A stretch of 64,000 nucleotides of DNA from Pseudomonas fluorescens (lineage in GTDB: Bacteria; Pseudomonadota; Gammaproteobacteria; Pseudomonadales; Pseudomonadaceae). This document shows positions 37,587 to 46,408 of this stretch, piece by piece. A model generated the notes under the pieces. That model did not search any database. It worked only from the letters and a program-made list of their open reading frames with translations, and had not been told where the DNA came from. Made by a program: the position numbers and the translations under genes. Numbering within the stretch: the stretch's first letter is position 1; every line of letters begins with the position of its first letter. The stretch lies in NCBI RefSeq assembly GCF_001307275.1, contig NZ_CP012831.1, forward strand, positions 1,240,001-1,304,000, written 5' to 3'.

Positions 37587-38627
37587 TCAGGGTTTTGGCG
37601 GCACCGGGTTGGCGTCGAAGGTATGCGGCGGCGCGACTTGCAGGGTGGTGACGGAGCCTTGTGCCGAGAGCGAGTACGTCACTTTGGAAATCAACATGTC
37701 ACCGTCGAACCCCAGCACCGGGTCGATCACCCGTACCAAAGTGTTGTGCCGCCACAAGTCACCATTGGCCTGGCGCCAGCCTTGCACACGGTAGGTGGTG
37801 GTCAGGGCCTTGCCGGTGCGGATGGCGCTTTCCCAATCGGCCCGTTGCTGGGCCAGTTCGAAGGTCAATTGCGCACTCTCGCTGATCACCGTCACCCGCT
37901 TGCGCTTGAAGCCCAGATCGGTGGCGGTGCCAGAGACTTCGCTCACCGCCGCCCCGCTCTGTTGATCATTGCCCTTGTGCTGGCCGATGACCCGGTATTC
38001 GGAGAACACCTGGCTGTAGTCCATCGGTGCGTTGCCCGACAGAATGTTCTTGCCCAGCTCCAATACATCACTGGCCCGCCCACCGCTGCCGGGTTTGGCC
38101 AGCAACACACGTCCTTGTGCGTCGTCGGTGGAGAACACTCGGAACAACGTCAGCAAACGGTCGATGGATTGAAAGACCGTTTCCCCCGGCACGATGCTGT
38201 GTTCGCTCAACCGCGCGGTTTCAGGGATCTCGCTGACGACCCCCACGCCGTATTGCGATGCCAGGGCCTGGACGATGCTCAGCAGCGTTTGCCCGCGCCA
38301 TTGGGTCGGGCGGTTGATCGCGGCGCAGTCCACCAGGTCCTGGGTCTTGGAGCCACCTTCGATGCTCAGGCTGATCTGTCGACCGTCATAGCTGACCGGT
38401 GCCTTGAACACATAACCGCTGAGGACCAGATCGGCACCAATGCGCACCTGGCATTCATCGCCCGGACGGATCGGCACGGCTTGGGTCTGCCCCGGCCATT
38501 GCCAAGTGATGTCGAGTTTGAAGGTGCGAAACTGGCGCTCCAGGTCCGCACTGATTTCCACGCTTTTCCAGCCGCCGTAATCCAACCCGCCGACAGTAAG
38601 CGAGACAGCGTTGTCGAGCTCGTTCAT
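37587..38627 (-). CDS. Mu gpP-like baseplate hub protein
   Basis: 346 aa. MNELDNAVSLTVGGLDYGGWKSVEIS then RPGDECQVRIGADLVLSGYV are the opening of the Mu P/gp44 family. It forms the hub through which tape measure and spike join. The C-terminus ends in a Pro-rich stretch. It starts 4 bp after the gpN-like gene. Confidence 0.92.
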   Translation of the reverse strand: MNELDNAVSLTVGGLDYGGWKSVEISADLERQFRTFKLDITWQWPGQTQAVPIRPGDECQVRIGADLVLSGYVFKAPVSYDGRQISLSIEGGSKTQDLVDCAAINRPTQWRGQTLLSIVQALASQYGVGVVSEIPETARLSEHSIVPGETVFQSIDRLLTLFRVFSTDDAQGRVLLAKPGSGGRASDVLELGKNILSGNAPMDYSQVFSEYRVIGQHKGNDQQSGAAVSEVSGTATDLGFKRKRVTVISESAQLTFELAQQRADWESAIRTGKALTTTYRVQGWRQANGDLWRHNTLVRVIDPVLGFDGDMLISKVTYSLSAQGSVTTLQVAPPHTFDANPVPPKP

Positions 38628-38630
38628 GGC

Positions 38631-39869
38631 TTATTCCCCCGAGACTTTCAGGTCATTGGGCGGCAGGAAACCAGGATGGGCGACGCCGTTACGCTGGGTC
38701 ACCTCCGTCACCCGGGTGGCATCGGCGAATTGCTGATACGCCACCACCAGCGCCGGCAGGCTTTGCTTGAACGACAGGTTGATCAGCCTGACACCCGAAG
38801 ACGCCACCGCCGTCAGGTGCGCGGCCATTTGCTGGCGCAGGTTGTTCATCGCCTGGTAGTGCTCCGGATCAGCCTTGAGGGAGGCCTGCCAGATGACATC
38901 GTTGAGGGCATCGCGCAGAGCCAGCACATCGTCGGCCACCGGCACGTCCCGGCGCTGGACCGGTTGCACGGCCTGTTGCGCCACCGATGGCGTGGCGCCC
39001 AACTTGACCGCAGGCGCTGCTACCGGCATCGCCGCAATCCATTGCGCGGCCTGCACCAGCAGGGTGTCCTGCACCAGGTCGGCCACAGCCTGGGCCGCCG
39101 CCGTGGTGTCCTTGCCCGTCGTGAGTTTGGGCGCGTCGGCCTTGCCAATGGCCTCCACCTGTTGCGACACGCTGGCAATCACGCCGCGATAGCCGTCACG
39201 GGCAAAGTCCTTCAGTTCCCGAATATCGCCCAGCAACCCCTTGAACTCGGCCACCACCTCCTTGGGCAACGCTTTCACCGCCTTGACCAGATCGCTGAGT
39301 TGCCGATAGGTCTCGATCAACGGCTTGAGCTCCTGCTCGATCACGCCGTAGATCTCCTTGAGGCTGTTGCGCAGGTCAGCGATGCCGATCCGTGCGGCCT
39401 TGATCAAGGTCATGGCGTCTTCGAAGCGCCGCACCGCCGAACCGAGGAAGCTGTCGGCCGAGACCAGCAGCAGTTTCTGGCTGTTGATCGTCGCCGAAGG
39501 GAATTGCAGCGGCTGGTCGGGGTAGAACTTCAGGGCGAACGTCACCAACCCGCCGTCCTGACGGGTCTGGGTCATGTCGCACTCGCCGACCTTGACCTGC
39601 AGGCGCCCCAGCCACGGGTGCACCAGTTCACCGCTGCCCTGCTCCAAGGCCTTGAGCAGCTTGTCGCGCTGCTCCAGGCAATCGGGGCCGACGATGAACG
39701 CCGTCAGCTCATGAATCTTCGCCTGCTGGCCGAGCCCCTCGAAAAACGGCTGGTCACGCTGGGGATATTCATGCAGCTGGCCTTTGTGGCCGACCGGGGT
39801 TTTCGCCTGGTCGACCCAGAACCCGACGCCACGAAACGACGCCGGCAACAAACGATCACGCCAGCTCAT
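38631..39869 (-). CDS. Mu gpN-like DNA circularisation-domain tail protein
   Basis: 412 aa. MSWRDRLLPASFRGVGFWVD is the hallmark opening of the gpN N-terminal domain (so named from Mu, although it is a tail/baseplate part). The rest is mainly helical. It overlaps the tape-measure gene by 14 bp. Confidence 0.92.
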   Translation of the reverse strand: MSWRDRLLPASFRGVGFWVDQAKTPVGHKGQLHEYPQRDQPFFEGLGQQAKIHELTAFIVGPDCLEQRDKLLKALEQGSGELVHPWLGRLQVKVGECDMTQTRQDGGLVTFALKFYPDQPLQFPSATINSQKLLLVSADSFLGSAVRRFEDAMTLIKAARIGIADLRNSLKEIYGVIEQELKPLIETYRQLSDLVKAVKALPKEVVAEFKGLLGDIRELKDFARDGYRGVIASVSQQVEAIGKADAPKLTTGKDTTAAAQAVADLVQDTLLVQAAQWIAAMPVAAPAVKLGATPSVAQQAVQPVQRRDVPVADDVLALRDALNDVIWQASLKADPEHYQAMNNLRQQMAAHLTAVASSGVRLINLSFKQSLPALVVAYQQFADATRVTEVTQRNGVAHPGFLPPNDLKVSGE

Positions 39870-41430
39870 TGGAGCCTCCTGTGGACAGTGAGCGATAGCC
39901 GATGCGCGAACTCACCGCCAGGGCCGGTTGATTGGTCTGGGGCGGATCGGCGCGCAACCCGGCCGGCGCATTTTCGAAGCGCACGGTCAGGCCGCCTTCG
40001 AGTTGCGTGCGGTTATTGGCGGCGCTTTGTTGCACCAGGGCGCTGGAGGTTTGTGGCAACGTACCCGGCGCCAGCGAGGTCTTCGCCGGACCGTTGGCGG
40101 AGGCTGGCGCCAGGCTGGACGACAGGCCCGGAGGCTGCTCGCTGGCCGCGCCAAAAAACGCCGGCGCCAGCTCACCTTTGCCTTCGGCGTTGGTGGCGCG
40201 CTGCGCCTCGGTCAAACCCTCGACCTTAGCGGTGAACGAGGTGATCATCTCGCCGAAGCCGCCGTTGAAAAATGCCTTGATCGGCGCGATCACCGCCTGC
40301 AACTCGTTCCACCACTGGCTGAACCACTCGCCCACCGGCCCCCACTGCTTGACGAGACCCTCGATGGGTGACCAGTCGAACAGGCCGCTGAACACCGCCA
40401 GCATGATTGACACCTGGTTGCGCACGCCCTCCCAGATCCCGGCGAAGACTTCACCGATCGTGCCCCAGTTGGCCATGATCAGCCCCAACGGCGTCCAGTC
40501 GAACAGGCCTTTCAAGGCGTCCATCACCGGCACAGTCAAGGCCCTGAGCAGGTCCCAGATCGCCGCGAACAACCCGGTCAGGGGCGCCCAATTGGCAACG
40601 ATCAAGCCTAGGGGGGACCAGGCGAACAGCGTCTGCATGAAACCGATGACCGGCGCTGCCGCCGCCACGATCACATTCCAGAGGGCGCCAAAAAAGCTGC
40701 TGATCGGCCCCCAGTTGCTGATCACCTGCCCCATCGGGGTAAAGGCGAACATCGTCTTGAAGAACTCGACCATCGGCAGGACGATCGGCGCAAGCCTCTG
40801 CCAGAGTCCGGCGAAGAACGCTGAAATCGGCGTCCAGTGGGCGATGATCATCCCTGCCGCCAAGGCGATGCCCATGGCAATCAAACCGATGGGGTTCATC
40901 TTCAAGGCCAGGTTCACCACTTCGAACGCCTGGCTCGCGCCGCTGACCGCCATCTGAATCGCGTTGAACGCCACGACACCATTCGCCAGGCCCTGTACCA
41001 GTTGCGGGTTGTCCTGCAGCACCTGGGCCACGCCGCTGACCATGGGCTGCAAACTCACCGCCACCGCGTTGACCGCAGGTCCCAAGGCCGAGCCGAACTG
41101 CACCGACACGTTACTGATGGAAGTCTTCAATCCATCCAGGTTCTGTGCCGCCATACGGGGCGCTTCAGGGGCCTGGACGGCGCTGGCCGCCGCGCTCGCG
41201 GCGCCCGCCTCGTCCTTGAAGGCCAGCGCCGACTTGAGCCCGTCCATAAAGGGCTGGGCCAGGCCGCCGCTGGGCAGCAGACCGGAAATATCCAGGCTGC
41301 CCAGGCCCGTGGCGTCGAGGTTCTGCTTGAAACTCGCGACCTTCGCACGAAGGCCGGCGAGCTTGGGTGACAGCTCGTCGATGCCTGTCAGCAGCACCGC
41401 CTTTCTCTCTACCTTTTGTGTGTCTGCCAT
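39856..41430 (-). CDS. tail tape-measure protein, Mu-like module
   Basis: 524 aa from ATG; a GTG sits just before it. The centre (residues about 160-380) is built of repeated membrane-like units, each with NWGPISSFFGALWNVI-type text (NWAPLTGLFAAIWDLL, NWGTIGEVFAGIWEG, QWGPVGEWFSQWWNEL). These fix tail length and may act at injection. At 524 aa the tail would be short. Its start overlaps by one base the stop of the gp41 frameshift product, which supports that product. Confidence 0.9.
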   Translation of the reverse strand: MADTQKVERKAVLLTGIDELSPKLAGLRAKVASFKQNLDATGLGSLDISGLLPSGGLAQPFMDGLKSALAFKDEAGAASAAASAVQAPEAPRMAAQNLDGLKTSISNVSVQFGSALGPAVNAVAVSLQPMVSGVAQVLQDNPQLVQGLANGVVAFNAIQMAVSGASQAFEVVNLALKMNPIGLIAMGIALAAGMIIAHWTPISAFFAGLWQRLAPIVLPMVEFFKTMFAFTPMGQVISNWGPISSFFGALWNVIVAAAAPVIGFMQTLFAWSPLGLIVANWAPLTGLFAAIWDLLRALTVPVMDALKGLFDWTPLGLIMANWGTIGEVFAGIWEGVRNQVSIMLAVFSGLFDWSPIEGLVKQWGPVGEWFSQWWNELQAVIAPIKAFFNGGFGEMITSFTAKVEGLTEAQRATNAEGKGELAPAFFGAASEQPPGLSSSLAPASANGPAKTSLAPGTLPQTSSALVQQSAANNRTQLEGGLTVRFENAPAGLRADPPQTNQPALAVSSRIGYRSLSTGGSNELA

Positions 41431-41857
41431 CACTGCACCTGCTGCATCGCATTGATCCGTTGCGCGTGCTCCAAGGATTCGCGGAGCACATCCAGTGGCC
41501 TGGCCATCATCTGTTCGGGGTCAACCTTCCAGAACCAGGCCAGGTCATAGGCGGCGGCGATCAGGTCGCCGATGGCTGCGACGCCGCACTCATGAAAAAA
41601 CTCGCGACGGCCCAGCTCAGGGCGTTGAGGTCAGCCAGGTCCAACTGGTTGACCGACGACGGCGGGATACCGGCGCACACCGCGATGTATTTGGCCGCGA
41701 CGTCCATGTCCAGGCTCACCTCCTCGCTCTTGTCGATCTTGTAGGGCAGCGCCTTGATCGCCCGGACCTCTTGCACCGTCGGACGGCGCAGGGTCAGTTC
41801 GCTCAGGGGCTCGCCGTGGGCCTCGATGGCCACGCGCAGCGTCACGACATCAGTCAT
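41430..41857 (-). CDS. gp41-like tail assembly chaperone with -1 frameshift extension
   Basis: The unshifted product (41857-41561) is 98 aa: MTDVVTLRVAIEAHGEPLSE to SAASQPSAT. Codon 87-88 form TTTTTTC read T-TTT-TTC (41600-41594), a standard -1 slippery site. A -1 shift leads into a frame open to 41430, giving 142 aa ending in HECGVAAIGDLIAAAYDLAW and AQRINAMQQVQ, whose stop touches the tape-measure start. Tail phages make two chaperones (G/GT, E/E', Mu gp41/42) this way to coat the tape measure. The span given covers both products. Confidence 0.85.
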
Positions 41858-42201
41858 TGCCAGGTCCCCTTGATGCCTTCGAATTTCAGCTCGATGGTGG
41901 CGTCGTCGCCCTTCGACACCGGCTCTTCCACCAGGTAGGCGCCAGCCAGCACGTAGACCTTGCCGTTGTTGAATTCGCAAGTGACGGTCATATCAGTGCC
42001 GGCGACCAGCTGCTTGAGCGGGAAGTCCGCGGTGTGCAGGGCCGTCACCTTGAAGGACGGGGCGATGTCGGTTTCCTTGTAGAAACCCGGTACGACGGTT
42101 TCGCGTTTGGTGAACATCAGTGGCGCTTCGCAGCCGCCATTGATGGTCAGTTGAGCGCCGTCCACTTTGACGTAGCAGGTGCCCGCAATCAGTTGACCCA
42201 T
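41854..42201 (-). CDS. Mu gpM-like tail tube protein
   Basis: 115 aa. MGQLIAGTCYVKVDGAQLTI and EAPLMFTKRETVVPGFYKE are the gpM/gp40 blocks. It forms the inner tube of the Mu-like particle. Its stop overlaps the gp41 start as ATGA. A terminator-like hairpin lies just before it. Confidence 0.92.
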   Translation of the reverse strand: MGQLIAGTCYVKVDGAQLTINGGCEAPLMFTKRETVVPGFYKETDIAPSFKVTALHTADFPLKQLVAGTDMTVTCEFNNGKVYVLAGAYLVEEPVSKGDDATIELKFEGIKGTWQ

Positions 42202-42218
42202 GGTGTTTCTCCCTTCAA

Positions 42219-42243
42219 ATAAAAAGCCCACGCAAGGTGGGCT
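42219..42243 (-). terminator. attenuator-like hairpin between sheath and tube genes
   Basis: On the minus strand AGCCCACC...GTGGGCT is followed by TTTTTATTT. It lies 25 bp after the sheath stop inside the operon, so it may lower transcription past the sheath or stabilise the sheath message. Confidence 0.65.
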
Positions 42244-42268
42244 GAATGCATGCGACTGAGTGCTACCG

Positions 42269-43765
42269 TCAGGCGGCGGCGTCGTATTGCAGGCGGAATT
42301 GGTTGAGCAGCGCGAACACCCGCAGGCCGTTGATGTAGTCCGGTGGGAACAGCACATTGACCCGGCTCGGGTCCTGGCTGTCACGCTCGACAACCAGGTG
42401 TTCGGCGAACAGCTCGGCGTTTTCCACGTGGCCTTCCAGTTCGAGCTTGGCGTATTGCGCGATCAGTTCGCCGCGGATGGTGCTCGGGGTCACGATAGGC
42501 TGGCCGGCGCCGAAACGGGTGCCGTCGGAGGCCAGTTTGTGGCGACCGTACTTGCTGGTGATCACGCTTTGCAGGCGGCGGACGATGAACGCCGACTGGT
42601 GCATGGTTTCGCTGTCCAGGTAGGAGTTGTCAGCCTGGCCGAAGGCATTCTTCTGATACGTGGTGATGGAACGCTGGATGCGTACGTAGCCACCTTCGTA
42701 ATACGCCGTCGCGATGCCGTAGTTGAGCAGCGACTGGCGCTCGGTCAGGGTGAAACGCTCGCTGGCCGGTGCCGGGTCCAAGCCTGGCAGGCTGCCGCTC
42801 TGGGTCGGACGGCTGGCGTCGGCGGAGATGAACACCGCCGTGCGAGCCGCCAAGGCAGCGGCCTGGACCCAGAACGGTTGCGGCACGCCCAGCTCCAGCG
42901 CCTGGAGGGTCATGTGCTGGTCGTTGCGCGCCTGTCCGGCGGCGACCAGGGTGCCAATGGTGCCGCGCTTGGCGCTGTAGACATGGCCGAACAACTGCTT
43001 GGCCCAGGACCAGCGGCCGGTGTTGTCGTCCATGACCGCTTGCCAGGTGTTGAGGCTCGCCACGTCGGACCAGGGCATAGCGATGAATTCGAAAGGCTCG
43101 TCGCCCAGGGCCGCGACGGCAGCGGTCTGGTCCGGCACGCCGGCACCACCGGTCATCGCGGTGATGGCGGTGGTCAGTCCCGCCGGGGTGTCTTCGCCAT
43201 TGCTCTTGCCCAGGCGATTGAACTGCAGGCTGATGTCGTTGCCACTGTCGCCGGTCCATTTGGCGCTGAGGGTCACGACGCCTTCGGCGGCCGCAGCGGT
43301 CACCGGCAGGTCGGCGGCGGCGTTGATTTTCAAGGCCAGCGCAGTGGCGGCCTGGGCCGCCGTGGCACCGTTGACGATGGCGGCCTGGACGCGCACACCG
43401 CCGACGTACAGGTTGAGCACACCGCTTTCAGTCGCGGTGCCGGTGAAGGTCAGCACGCCCTTGGCGATGGCGCCTTCGACATGGTGCAGCGGCAGGCACC
43501 AGATTTCGCCGAGCGGGTCGGTCTTGCGCCAGGTTTCGTACATCGAGGCTAGCATCGAGCCTTGCCCGCCGATGTTCTTGGCAAGCGCGACGCTGGACAC
43601 CAGCACCAGTTTGCCGACATCGGCCGGGGCGACATTGTCGTTGACCTGGGCGACGATCAACCGGCGCATGGCCGATGACGCGCTATTGGCGGCCGAGTTG
43701 TCCATTTCGGCGTAGAACAGCGGAACACGAATGTCCGCGGGAATGTTGCTGAATCCGATCGCCAT
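42269..43765 (-). CDS. Mu gpL-like tail sheath protein
   Basis: 498 aa from the ATG of MAIGFSNIPADIRVPLFYAE; the upstream frame belongs to the overlapping small gene. Contractile sheath of the gpL family, with a C-terminal block (LASDGTRFGAGQPIVTPSTI, residues about 426-445) typical of Mu-type sheaths. It overlaps the DUF2635 stop as TAATG. It shows no evident similarity to the FI sheath of the other module. Confidence 0.94.
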   Translation of the reverse strand: MAIGFSNIPADIRVPLFYAEMDNSAANSASSAMRRLIVAQVNDNVAPADVGKLVLVSSVALAKNIGGQGSMLASMYETWRKTDPLGEIWCLPLHHVEGAIAKGVLTFTGTATESGVLNLYVGGVRVQAAIVNGATAAQAATALALKINAAADLPVTAAAAEGVVTLSAKWTGDSGNDISLQFNRLGKSNGEDTPAGLTTAITAMTGGAGVPDQTAAVAALGDEPFEFIAMPWSDVASLNTWQAVMDDNTGRWSWAKQLFGHVYSAKRGTIGTLVAAGQARNDQHMTLQALELGVPQPFWVQAAALAARTAVFISADASRPTQSGSLPGLDPAPASERFTLTERQSLLNYGIATAYYEGGYVRIQRSITTYQKNAFGQADNSYLDSETMHQSAFIVRRLQSVITSKYGRHKLASDGTRFGAGQPIVTPSTIRGELIAQYAKLELEGHVENAELFAEHLVVERDSQDPSRVNVLFPPDYINGLRVFALLNQFRLQYDAAA

Positions 43766-43947
43766 TATTTGGCTCCCTGTGGTTTGGCCGCTTTCACGGC
43801 TTTGGTAGTGATATCGCCATCGGCCAGACGTCGACGCCACCAGGCGTTGTCCGGCACTTCACGGCCCTCGAGGGGCAACAGATCGCCCGCTTCCGGGTCC
43901 GGTACGGCACGGCCCGGGGCCGGCAGCACGGTGATGCGTTTGCTCAT
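43765..43947 (-). CDS. DUF2635 small tail protein, Mu-like module
   Basis: 60 aa. RITVLPAPGRAVPDPEAGDL and GREVPDNAWWRRRLADGD match DUF2635 (Mu gp38). These short basic proteins are encoded just before the sheath in Mu-like phages; role unknown. Overlaps both neighbours by 1-4 bp. Confidence 0.9.
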   Translation of the reverse strand: MSKRITVLPAPGRAVPDPEAGDLLPLEGREVPDNAWWRRRLADGDITTKAVKAAKPQGAK

Positions 43948-44528
43948 GGGGTTACGTCTCCAGAGAAAGTCAGTTCCACGCGCCCGTCGGGGCCGGGACG
44001 TTTCAGGTTGGGGTCCGCCGGGTCGATGGCATCGACCCGCACGGTGGCCCCGGTAAAGGACGACAAGCCGTCCAGTTCACGCTCGTGCCAGCTTTCGGCA
44101 GGCTGGCTCGCCAGATTGCGGCCCAGCTGGAACTCGGCGAAAAAGCGCAGCCGGTACGACACCCGGCTGCTGTTGGTGGAAACCAGTTCGCTGCCGTCAT
44201 ATTCGACGCCGGTGTACTCAGCGCCCGGCTTGAACCCCACCAGCGCACGCCACAGTTCGGCCCGCAGGTCGTGCAACAGATCCAGCGCTTTTGTCGCGTC
44301 AGTGGCGTCGAGCACCAGCACGGCATCGAAGCGATCACGCACCGCTTGCAGCGTGACGTTCTGAGCTGCGTTCTTGCTGGCGATGTCGGCGGTGGGCAAT
44401 ACATAGGCGCAGGGGGTTTGCAGCGGGGTCTCGGCTTGCAGCGTGGCGAGGTCAAAACCTGCGGCCACACGCTGGGCAAGCGTCGGACATTGCTCACGCA
44501 ATTGCGTGAGGATCGGTGTGATCTTCAT
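43944..44528 (-). CDS. tail terminator-like protein (Mu gp37 position)
   Basis: 194 aa from the ATG of MKITPILTQLREQCPTLAQR; upstream is REP. LVLDATDATKALDLLHDLRAELWRALVGF near the middle and the order (this gene, DUF2635, sheath, tube) match the gp37/tail-terminator slot of Mu and SfV. It would cap the distal end of the tube. It is the first gene of the Mu-like module. Confidence 0.82.
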   Translation of the reverse strand: MKITPILTQLREQCPTLAQRVAAGFDLATLQAETPLQTPCAYVLPTADIASKNAAQNVTLQAVRDRFDAVLVLDATDATKALDLLHDLRAELWRALVGFKPGAEYTGVEYDGSELVSTNSSRVSYRLRFFAEFQLGRNLASQPAESWHERELDGLSSFTGATVRVDAIDPADPNLKRPGPDGRVELTFSGDVTP

Positions 44529-44563
44529 GGGGAGACTCCAGTATCTGAAGGTGCGAGCCTCCC

Positions 44564-44790
44564 CTGTGGGAGCGGGCTTGCTCGCGAAAGCGGTGGGGCA
44601 GGCAGCATTGATGTCGGATGTGCTGTCGTCTTCGCGAGCAAGCTCGCTCCCACAGGGGGACTCGGTTGGGCGCAGGGGGTATGTGCAACGCTGAACAAAA
44701 CTGTGGGAGCTAGCTCGCGATGGCGGCGTGTCAGTCAGTGCAAATGTTGAATGTCGGGGCGCTATCGCGAGCAAGCTCGCTCCCACAGGG
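44564..44790. repeat. REP array at the junction of the two tail modules
   Basis: Four REP palindromes, two inverted pairs, fill the 265-bp gap between the D gene of the P2-like module and the first gene of the Mu-like module. Confidence 0.85.
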
Positions 44791-44793
44791 GGA

Positions 44794-45810
44794 TCAGGCC
44801 TTGGCATCCAGGCAGGTTGCATCAATCAAGCAGCGATAGCTTTTTTCCCGGTCGCCACTGGCGGTGACCTTGTCGATCGACCAGCGACCGCGCATGAAAT
44901 CCGGCCAGGAGGGATCCAGCAGGACGATGCCCTCGGCAGACAGCCCCGGGTTACCCGGGCACTCGATCGTCACCTTGAGCGCTTCGCGCAGCATCCGACG
45001 TACCTCGCCTTCACCGGCGGCGCGGGCATCGTCGGCGCTCTGGAAGCGCTGGCGCAGGGTCTTGAACGGCGCGATGCCGCTCTCCTCGACCTGCAGCTTG
45101 CCCGCTGCCGCATCCCACCAACGGGTCTTGCAGCCTTGGTACTTGGCCCGGGCGCCTTCATCCAGCTTGGCCGAAATGAAGGCGTGGTCGCCTGGGCGGT
45201 TGTTGGTCGTCACCGACAGTTTCATGTCGGGCAAAACTTTGCCCGACAACGACTTCGCCTGGCCGCGCCGGGCCAGCACATACAGTTCGTTGACCGGCTT
45301 GGCGACGGCGTCATACCGGTGGGCCAGACGCGTGAGGAAACCCATGTCGGTTTCATTGCACTGGTCGATGTGCTCGATCTTGATCAGCGACAGGTCCGGC
45401 GCCACTCGCGGGGAAAACCCGTGCCTGGAGGTCAACTGACGAAACAGCGCCCCCAGGGTCGTCGGGCCATGGCTGACGGATCGGCGTTGCTTGAACCCGG
45501 TCTGGTCCGCCGCGCTGAACGGCGCTGCCATGGCCACCAGCACGAGTTGCAGGGGAAACAGGAGCGGCGTGCGCCGGGTGATGACGAACTCGCCTTTGTC
45601 CACCAAACCCGACTCCAGATAGCCGACCCGCAGGCCAATCTTGCCGCCCAGGCTGGGCAACCCTTCGAGCCCGTCCAGGCTGATGGTGAGGGTCAATTGA
45701 TCGGACTCGATACCCGCCGCGTCGACATGCACCCACTTGAGCAGGCGTTCGTTGAGCAGCGCGGCGTTCGCACCATAAATTTCCACCGCAGGCGTGAAAC
45801 CCAATGACAT
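44794..45810 (-). CDS. P2 gpD-like late control/baseplate hub protein
   Basis: 338 aa. Opening MSLGFTPAVEIYGANAALL with EGLPSLGGKIGLRVGYLESG; centre KIEHIDQCNETDMGFLTRLA is the gpD signature. Structurally a hub, counterpart of Mu gpP and T4 gp27. Preceded by AGGAGG. Last gene of the P2-like module. Confidence 0.94.
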   Translation of the reverse strand: MSLGFTPAVEIYGANAALLNERLLKWVHVDAAGIESDQLTLTISLDGLEGLPSLGGKIGLRVGYLESGLVDKGEFVITRRTPLLFPLQLVLVAMAAPFSAADQTGFKQRRSVSHGPTTLGALFRQLTSRHGFSPRVAPDLSLIKIEHIDQCNETDMGFLTRLAHRYDAVAKPVNELYVLARRGQAKSLSGKVLPDMKLSVTTNNRPGDHAFISAKLDEGARAKYQGCKTRWWDAAAGKLQVEESGIAPFKTLRQRFQSADDARAAGEGEVRRMLREALKVTIECPGNPGLSAEGIVLLDPSWPDFMRGRWSIDKVTASGDREKSYRCLIDATCLDAKA

Positions 45811-45819
45811 GTCGCCTCC

Positions 45820-46032
45820 TTAATCCCAGGCCGAAACCGGTGGGGTTGCCACGGGCTTGAGGTCCACTTCCGGCAAGACAACCCATACGCCCGCCGGCAA
45901 TACCGGGCCCCATTCAGCCAACCCCGGATTGAGCAACCAGAGCGCCTCCTCGACGATATCGTCACAACGCTCCAGCTCGCGGTACAGCAGCAGATTCACC
46001 GAATCACCGGCGATACTTCGAACCCTACGCAT
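45820..46032 (-). CDS. P2 gpX-like tail protein
   Basis: 70 aa. The LysM-like fold of tail protein X: GDSVNLLLYRELERCDDIVE then NPGLAEWGPVLPAGVWVVLPE. It clips the tail tube to the hub. Overlaps the gpU-like gene by 8 bp. Confidence 0.93.
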   Translation of the reverse strand: MRRVRSIAGDSVNLLLYRELERCDDIVEEALWLLNPGLAEWGPVLPAGVWVVLPEVDLKPVATPPVSAWD

Positions 46033-46408
46033 TGGCGAACTCCATCAATTCAACCACCCAGCCGACCACCATCGCCGTGCCGTCATCGATGATTTCGGTC
46101 TGGGTTTCCGTGACCTTGTTGATCTGCCACAGGCCCCAGTTGCGGCCGATGCCATCGACCAACGGCAGGGGGATGCGCTGCGCCTGCAATGCGCGCAGCT
46201 CATCGAGACGATCCATGGCGGTCGCGTACATCGACTTGCCCGTGATCGTCAGCCCTTGCAGCCCCTGGCCGATCTGGCTGGACTTGGGTTTGCTGGTGAG
46301 AATGTCGATGCTTTTCCAGCCACCCTCCGACGTGTGTACCAGCTGGTGGTACGCAAACTTTCTCGACAGCCCAAAGATGAAACTGCCGAGTGCCATTTGT
46401 TGACGCAT
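46025..46408 (-). CDS. P2 gpU-like tail protein
   Basis: 127 aa from the ATG overlapping the tape-measure stop (TGATG). MALGSFIFGLSRKFAYHQLV and GNWGLWQINKVTETQTE-type blocks (NWGLWQINKVTETQTEIIDD) are gpU. Found between tape measure and X in P2 and in R pyocins. Confidence 0.94.
   Translation of the reverse strand: MRQQMALGSFIFGLSRKFAYHQLVHTSEGGWKSIDILTSKPKSSQIGQGLQGLTITGKSMYATAMDRLDELRALQAQRIPLPLVDGIGRNWGLWQINKVTETQTEIIDDGTAMVVGWVVELMEFANA

Noticed and set aside
37244..37651. Plus-strand frame through REP repeats in the tail cluster
   Set aside because: REP palindromes make long open frames with repeated RASSLPQ/GASLLAMA-type text; such frames recur at every REP site here and are artefacts.
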